NCBI GenBank assembly: GCA_019414265.1
Contig: DXMJ01000001.1
Coordinates: forward strand, 123,102 to 167,760
DNA length: 44,659 nt
Source of the DNA: Collinsella sp.
GTDB taxonomy: Bacteria; Actinomycetota; Coriobacteriia; Coriobacteriales; Coriobacteriaceae
Reading direction: 5' to 3'
Part shown: positions 40,998-44,659 of the stretch, piece after piece
Position numbering within the stretch: position 1 is the stretch's first letter
How the letters are laid out: each line of letters opens with the position of its first letter
The notes under the pieces: generated by a model
Told to the model about the DNA's origin: nothing
What the model saw: the letters and a program-made list of their open reading frames with translations, nothing else
Databases searched by the model: none
Position numbers and translations under genes: made by a program

Positions 40998-41573
40998 GTG
41001 AGTACCCGTAGCGCCACGAACAAGCGCACGCAATCCCACGAAGTTACCGGGGTTGCGCGCAAGTCCGCCGCATCTGCTAAGCCCGCCCGCCAGGCAGCGA
41101 GCTCCGTTCGCGTCGTGCCGGCATCATCCAAGGCACGCCGCAAGGAGCTCGAGAAGGGCGAAAACCTGGAAGGTCTTTCCAAGGAGGAAAAGCGCGCCCG
41201 CAAGGCCAAACAGCGCGCCCGCGAGGATCGCATCTACACGGTGTCGAATATCCTCCTCAAGCAGGATGAGGACTACACCAAGCGCCGCCGTATCTGGTGG
41301 GCCGTGCTCGCCATCGGCATGGTGCTCGTCGTGGCAATTTGGGCTTCGCTCTACTTCGCTCCCGGCGGCACGGTGTCCAGCCCCGTCCAGATGGTCGGCA
41401 TCGTTTTGTCCTATGTCATCATTCTGGGTGACTTTATCTACGACTTCGTTCGTATCCGTCCCCTGCGCAACATGTACCGCACGCAGGCCGAGGGCATGTC
41501 CGAGAACAAGCTCAACGCTCTTATCGAGCGCGCGGCTGCCGAGGAGGACAAGAAGGACTCCAAGAAGAAGTAG
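40998..41573 (+). CDS. Lys/Arg-rich membrane protein (hypothetical)
   Basis: A 191-residue protein whose GTG start abuts the purC stop codon. Residues 1-95 are basic and low complexity (Ala, Lys, Arg, Ser). Two membrane helices follow (about 100-120 and 128-150), then a charged tail ending KKDSKKK. It is probably a DNA- or phospholipid-facing membrane protein, but no family was recognised. It is likely co-expressed with purC and ends at a terminator. Confidence 0.8.
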   Translation: MSTRSATNKRTQSHEVTGVARKSAASAKPARQAASSVRVVPASSKARRKELEKGENLEGLSKEEKRARKAKQRAREDRIYTVSNILLKQDEDYTKRRRIWWAVLAIGMVLVVAIWASLYFAPGGTVSSPVQMVGIVLSYVIILGDFIYDFVRIRPLRNMYRTQAEGMSENKLNALIERAAAEEDKKDSKKK

Positions 41574-41603
41574 CGTTTGTATTCATACATATCGCTAAGA
41601 TAT

Positions 41604-41634
41604 AAGGCGCGTCGTTTTAGCGGCGCGCCTTTTT
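41604..41634 (+). terminator. Terminator after the purC operon
   Basis: An 11-bp stem with one G-U pair (41604-41614 with 41621-41631, loop TTTTAG) runs into TTTTT. Confidence 0.9.
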
Positions 41635-41662
41635 ACTGTTCTATAGATAGATGGAGTGGCAC

Positions 41663-42943
41663 ATGATTCGAGCTGCCCTGACGGTCGAAGAAGCTCTGGA
41701 GGGCATGAAGGCCCTGGAGCCCAAGATTAAAAACTATGCGCGCCTGGTTGTCCGCAAGGGCGTAAACGTCAAGCCCGGACAGGAGGTTGTCGTTCAGTCT
41801 CCGGTCGAGTGCGCGCCCTTTGCCCGCGTGGTGGTCGCGGAGGCTTATGCCGCCGGCGCTGGCCACGTGACGGTCATTTGGGCCGATGATGCCGTGACGA
41901 GGCTCACGTACGAGCATGTCGATAAAAGCTATTTTGAGCAGACACCCGAGTGGAAGCGCATGCAGCTGGATTCCTTGGCCCAGGATGGTGCCTGCTTTAT
42001 CTTTATCGAGGGTGCGGATCCCGCGGCTCTCAAGGGTATCGATCCCGCCAAGCCCGCTGCAGCTTCTAAGGCAAGGAACACGCAGTGCAAGGTCTTCCGC
42101 CGTGGACTGGACTACAACATCAACCCGTGGTGTATCGCCGGCGCTCCGGTCGTGGCTTGGGCGCACGAGGTGTTCCCGGGAGACGCCGATGAAGTTGCAA
42201 TCTATAAGCTGTGGAATGCGATTCTGCACACCGCTCGTGCCGATGGCCAGGACCCGGAGAGCGACTGGGAGCTTCATGACGCGGCGTTCGAAAAGAACTT
42301 GCGCTTCCTGAACGACAATCGTTTTGACTGCCTGCATTACACCACGGCAAATGGAACCGATCTGACGATTGGCATGACGAAGGGTCACGAGTGGGCCGGC
42401 GGCAAGGGTAAGACGCCCGATGGACATCCCTTCTTCCCCAACATTCCCACCGAGGAAGTCTTCACTTCGCCCGATCGCATGCGCGCCGACGGTATCGTGT
42501 ACTCGGCCATGCCGCTCATCCACCACGGCAATAAGGTCGCCGATTTTTGGATTAAGTTCGAGGGCGGCCGCGTGGTGGGCTACGACGCCCGCGTGGGCAA
42601 GGCAACGCTTGCGAGCATCATCGAGACCGACGAGGGTGCCGCTCATCTGGGCGAGGTCGCGCTCATTTCCAAGAACACGCCGATCCGCGAAAGCGGCATC
42701 CTGTTCTATGACACGCTCTATGACGAGAACGCTAGCTGCCACCTTGCGCTGGGCGTCGGCTTCCCCGAATGCATCGAGGGAGGGTACGACATGTCCAAGG
42801 AGGAGCTCCTGGAGCATGGCGTTAACGTCTCGAGCACGCACGTCGATTTTATGATCGGCACGGACGACATCGATATTACGGGCATTACGCCTGATGGACG
42901 TGAAGTTGTGATTTTCCAGAACGGCCAATGGAGTTGGGAATAG
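41663..42943 (+). CDS. M29-family aminopeptidase
   Basis: A 426-residue metallo-aminopeptidase of the AmpS/aminopeptidase T type. Typical features are VNVKPGQEVVV near the start, ANGTDLTIGM, the metal-binding FFPNIPTEEVFTSPD and the C-terminal SSTHVDFMIGT. The family releases N-terminal residues from peptides in the cytoplasm with broad specificity. ATG 41663 has GGAG at 6 nt; the ATG 12 bases upstream lacks a site. The tRNA-Lys promoter overlaps its last codons. Confidence 0.93.
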   Translation: MIRAALTVEEALEGMKALEPKIKNYARLVVRKGVNVKPGQEVVVQSPVECAPFARVVVAEAYAAGAGHVTVIWADDAVTRLTYEHVDKSYFEQTPEWKRMQLDSLAQDGACFIFIEGADPAALKGIDPAKPAAASKARNTQCKVFRRGLDYNINPWCIAGAPVVAWAHEVFPGDADEVAIYKLWNAILHTARADGQDPESDWELHDAAFEKNLRFLNDNRFDCLHYTTANGTDLTIGMTKGHEWAGGKGKTPDGHPFFPNIPTEEVFTSPDRMRADGIVYSAMPLIHHGNKVADFWIKFEGGRVVGYDARVGKATLASIIETDEGAAHLGEVALISKNTPIRESGILFYDTLYDENASCHLALGVGFPECIEGGYDMSKEELLEHGVNVSSTHVDFMIGTDDIDITGITPDGREVVIFQNGQWSWE

Positions 42944-42962
42944 TCCCAGACCGTGGTACAAT
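42934..42962 (+). promoter_or_regulatory. tRNA-Lys promoter
   Basis: TTGGGA (42934-42939), a 17-bp spacer and TACAAT (42957-42962), 9 bp before the tRNA. The -35 lies within the end of the aminopeptidase gene. Confidence 0.75.
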
Positions 42963-42971
42963 GCCATCCGC

Positions 42972-43047
42972 GGGCCGTTAGCTCAGCTGGCAGAGCAGGG
43001 GACTTTTAATCCCAAGGTCCAGGGTTCGAACCCCTGACGGCCCACCA
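42972..43047 (+). tRNA. tRNA-Lys (anticodon TTT)
   Basis: The acceptor stem GGGCCGT/ACGGCCC (42972-42978 with 43037-43043), anticodon loop CTTTTAA (anticodon TTT), T-loop GGTTCGAACC and encoded CCA (43045-43047) are all present. The stretch 43028-43046 is repeated at 43205-43223. Confidence 0.97.
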
Positions 43048-43058
43048 TAGAATAGAAA

Positions 43059-43087
43059 AGCGACTGGCGGACGCCGGCCGCTTTTTT
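43059..43087 (+). terminator. tRNA-Lys terminator
   Basis: Stem AGCG-A-CTGGC pairs with GCCGG-C-CGCT (43059-43082) with one A-C mismatch and is followed by six T residues. Confidence 0.85.
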
Positions 43088-43090
43088 GTT

Positions 43091-43223
43091 GCCGCGACAT
43101 GGGTTCGAACCCGTCGGGGCTCGGAGCTGAGTAAACGCGTGAGCGTTTGCCAGCGCAGCGCGCAAGGCGCGAAAGCGCCGCAGCGGCCGCCTGCGGAGCA
43201 GGCTGAACCCCTGACGGCCCACC
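43091..43223. repeat. tRNA-Lys tail element
   Basis: It has the same order of parts as the tRNA-Gly element: the palindromic word GGGTTCGAACCC (43101-43112), GC hairpins AAACGC-GTGA-GCGTTT (43133-43148) and GGCGC-GAAA-GCGCC (about 43167-43180), then GAACCCCTGACGGCCCACC (43205-43223), a 19-base copy of the tRNA-Lys 3' end. Confidence 0.8.
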
Positions 43224-43241
43224 CAAAGAAAGGAAAACAAA

Positions 43242-44039
43242 ATGGAAACAGATAGATACGGAATTAGCGGCAGCACATTAAAGATAATAGCAGCCATTTC
43301 GATGGTTCTCGATCATGTAAGCAGGATCGTCCTGACCAATGGAATCATGACTCACGCATCGTACAGTCAGATATCAGACGAACAGTGGGCGATTCTAAGC
43401 GAGGCTTCGGATGTGCTTCATGTTCTTGGCAGAATTGCATTTCCCTTATTTTGCTTTTTGATAGTTGAGGGATTTTTGCATACTCATGACATAAAGAAGT
43501 ACCTGCGAAATATGCTTGTCTTCGCAATCATTGCGGAGCCCATATACGATTTCGTTCAAACCGGGCAACTATTCGACCTTCGGCAACAAAATGTTATGTG
43601 TGAGCTCCTGCTTTCCTTGGTCTTTTTGATTATTCTGGAAAAGATACGAAGCCTTTCAAAATGGAAGAGATGCATCGCAGAAATTGCTCTGATTGTTTTG
43701 ACAGCACTGGCAGCTGAATACACTAAACTAGATGGCGGTGTGTATGGCATTCTGCTTGTGGCTGCATTCTATTTATTCCACGACAGCAAGGGCAAGATGT
43801 TCTTTGCTGCAGTATGCGCAGTGCTCCTTTCGTCATGCCATATAGTTGGCGGCGGATTTGAGCTTGCTGCGGCTAATGTACTTAATCCTGATGTTGCTGC
43901 CGCGGTTGTTTCGTTGCTGCTTATCAATTTTTATAATGGCAAGCGAGGGCTGAGGCTGAAATACTTCTTCTACATTTTCTATCCGGCACATCTTGCTCTG
44001 CTTTATGGTGTCTCACTTATTGCTTTGAACTGTCTTTAA
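43242..44039 (+). CDS. TraX-family membrane protein
   Basis: A 265-residue polytopic membrane protein with about seven hydrophobic segments. The N-terminus LKIIAAISMVLDHV and the following GRIAFPLFCFLIVEGF are characteristic of the TraX family (TraX acetylates F-pilin; chromosomal homologues are of unknown role and acyltransferase-like). It has AAAGGAAAAC before the ATG. Codon use is clearly AT-richer than in the neighbouring genes, consistent with acquisition. It lies inside the tRNA-Lys insertion. Confidence 0.88.
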   Translation: METDRYGISGSTLKIIAAISMVLDHVSRIVLTNGIMTHASYSQISDEQWAILSEASDVLHVLGRIAFPLFCFLIVEGFLHTHDIKKYLRNMLVFAIIAEPIYDFVQTGQLFDLRQQNVMCELLLSLVFLIILEKIRSLSKWKRCIAEIALIVLTALAAEYTKLDGGVYGILLVAAFYLFHDSKGKMFFAAVCAVLLSSCHIVGGGFELAAANVLNPDVAAAVVSLLLINFYNGKRGLRLKYFFYIFYPAHLALLYGVSLIALNCL

Positions 44040-44061
44040 AAACTCTCAAACAAGTCTCTGA

Positions 44062-44340
44062 AAGCAGAAACAAATTGACCCTAAGACTGCTTGTGAATTT
44101 CAGGAAGACCTGAGAGATGCGAGGATAGACAACGAGGGCTGCAGAAAGATGCTTCTCAGTTTTCTGGCGGATTGCATGTATCTGTATGAGGATCACTTCC
44201 ACACACTCATGGATAACAGTGATAAACACGGCAGATCCTCAAAACATGAGGCCGCGGAGGTCAAACGATGCTTCGAAAGCATGAATGGCAGCGAGAAAAT
44301 GAGTTCGGAAGCACCCTCTGGATGCTCCAGCATAGAATAG
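44062..44340 (+). pseudogene. Decayed or truncated reading frame after traX
   Basis: An open frame from a stop at 44059-44061 to TAG at 44338-44340, about 92 codons. The first ATG is at 44149, with coding-like sequence upstream of it (DPKTACEFQEDLRDAR) and no ribosome-binding site, so the N-terminus appears lost. The translation is helical and charged with several Cys. No family recognised. Its last codons lie inside the right-hand direct repeat. Confidence 0.45.
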
Positions 44341-44400
44341 AAAGCGATCGGCTCCGGCTGGTCGCTTTTTAGTTGACGGTGCACGGGTTCGAACCCGAAC
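44331..44400 (+). repeat. Diverged copy of the tRNA-Lys downstream sequence
   Basis: It matches 43046-43114 in order: CATAGAATAGAAA, hairpin with T-run, GTTG, then the palindrome GGGTTCGAACCC. It is the right boundary of the traX insertion. Confidence 0.7.
44343..44370 (+). terminator. Terminator after the traX block
   Basis: A 10-bp stem with two G-U pairs (44343-44352 with 44357-44366, loop TCCG) is followed by TTTTT. Apparently related by descent to the tRNA-Lys terminator. Confidence 0.8.
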
Positions 44401-44659
44401 TTCTCTATATATAAGATATATAAGAACGCTTGGCGAACAAAACCCGCCTTTTACCGACGGGAAACAAATAGCTCATGCTTTTGGAGTAAAGTGGCGCTCC
44501 AGAGATGACCGATGCCTTAACACCTATAAACCAGCTGGTCATCGCCAATATCAGAAGCTGCTGCTTCGAATGCGGTCTCAGTGAAGCAACTGAGGGTTCT
44601 ATTCATTTGTGAACAAAATATGGAGTGCGCGATTCCCGCCCCCGGCGCCCCTCCGGTCT
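44401..44659. other. Terminal stretch without a supported gene
   Basis: No coding region is supported. An AT-rich repeat of ATAT words (44405-44422) comes first. The last 30 bases (CGATTCCCGCCCCCGGCGCC) resemble a tRNA T-arm and acceptor 3' strand, possibly another tRNA-tail copy, but the window ends before this can be judged. Confidence 0.4.

Larger units (their letters stand above)
43048..44400. mobile_element. tRNA-Lys-associated insertion carrying traX
   Basis: Directly after tRNA-Lys comes a structured tail element, then traX and a decayed reading frame, in DNA with clearly lower GC than the rest. The sequence just after the tRNA (about 43046-43114) recurs in diverged form at 44331-44400: CATAGAATAGAAA, a hairpin terminator, GTTG and GGGTTCGAACCCG in the same order. 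This looks like a direct repeat bounding an insertion of about 1.3 kb. No integrase or transposase is present, so it is a remnant or was mobilised in trans. Boundaries are approximate. Confidence 0.55.

Noticed and set aside
42978..43297. Minus-strand frame containing GRQGFEPWTLGL across tRNA-Lys
   Set aside because: A well-known spurious frame produced by antisense tRNA T-arm sequence.

Overview
The window is a chromosomal replication-origin neighbourhood from a high-GC actinobacterium. Gene order (tRNA - gyrA - gyrB - dciA - recF - dnaN - dnaA - GHKL/wHTH gene | rpmH - rnpA - yidD - yidC - khpB - rsmG - parS - parA - parB), protein character and abundant GTG starts point to the class Coriobacteriia, most likely Collinsella. 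That assignment is inference from gene content; no search was run.

Left arm (1-11276): every gene is on the minus strand. A 5'-partial tRNA with a good promoter is followed by a 190-bp nested inverted repeat, the gyrA terminator, gyrA and gyrB, then dciA, recF, dnaN, dnaA and an unusual ATPase gene in front of dnaA. Origin signals lie in two places. The dnaN-dnaA gap (7988-8225) has a TAA/TAG DnaA-trio run, an AT-rich tract and DnaA-box-like sites. The strand-switch gap (11277-11621) has more boxes and the rpmH promoter. The 13-mer CCTGTTGAAAACT occurs in both. The DnaA recognition helix reads RNHSTV instead of RDHSTV, and the local boxes read TTTTCAACA instead of TTATCCACA. GyrA has Phe at the E. 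coli Ser83 position, a fluoroquinolone-resistance type of substitution.

Right arm (11622-16658): plus-strand rpmH-rnpA-yidD-yidC (translation, RNA processing and membrane insertion), khpB, rsmG, three perfect parS sites (one inside a perfect 36-bp palindrome), parAB and a small membrane protein. Origin firing, segregation and topoisomerase genes are therefore all within about 16 kb.

Accessory and housekeeping genes (16.7-43.0 kb): rlmN; ddl overlapping a DnaQ-DinG exonuclease-helicase; two tandem WYL regulators (PafBC-like); a membrane M28-type peptidase homologue split by about 640 residues of low-complexity sequence and lacking several metal ligands; a thioester/CnaB LPATG surface adhesin; tRNA-Gly(CCC) followed by tandem repeats that each end in a copy of the tRNA 3' tail; purB; a lipoprotein solute-binding protein coupled to a membrane GGDEF enzyme; a TSCPD protein coupled to a Tat lipoprotein; an OmpR-type two-component system; purC plus a small membrane protein; and an M29 aminopeptidase.

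Right end (42972-44659): tRNA-Lys(TTT) carries a similar tRNA-tail element and then an AT-richer insertion with traX and a decayed reading frame, bounded by diverged direct repeats of the tRNA-Lys downstream sequence. The tRNA-tail elements and the origin-linked GHKL/low-complexity/wHTH protein are the best candidates for undescribed biology here.
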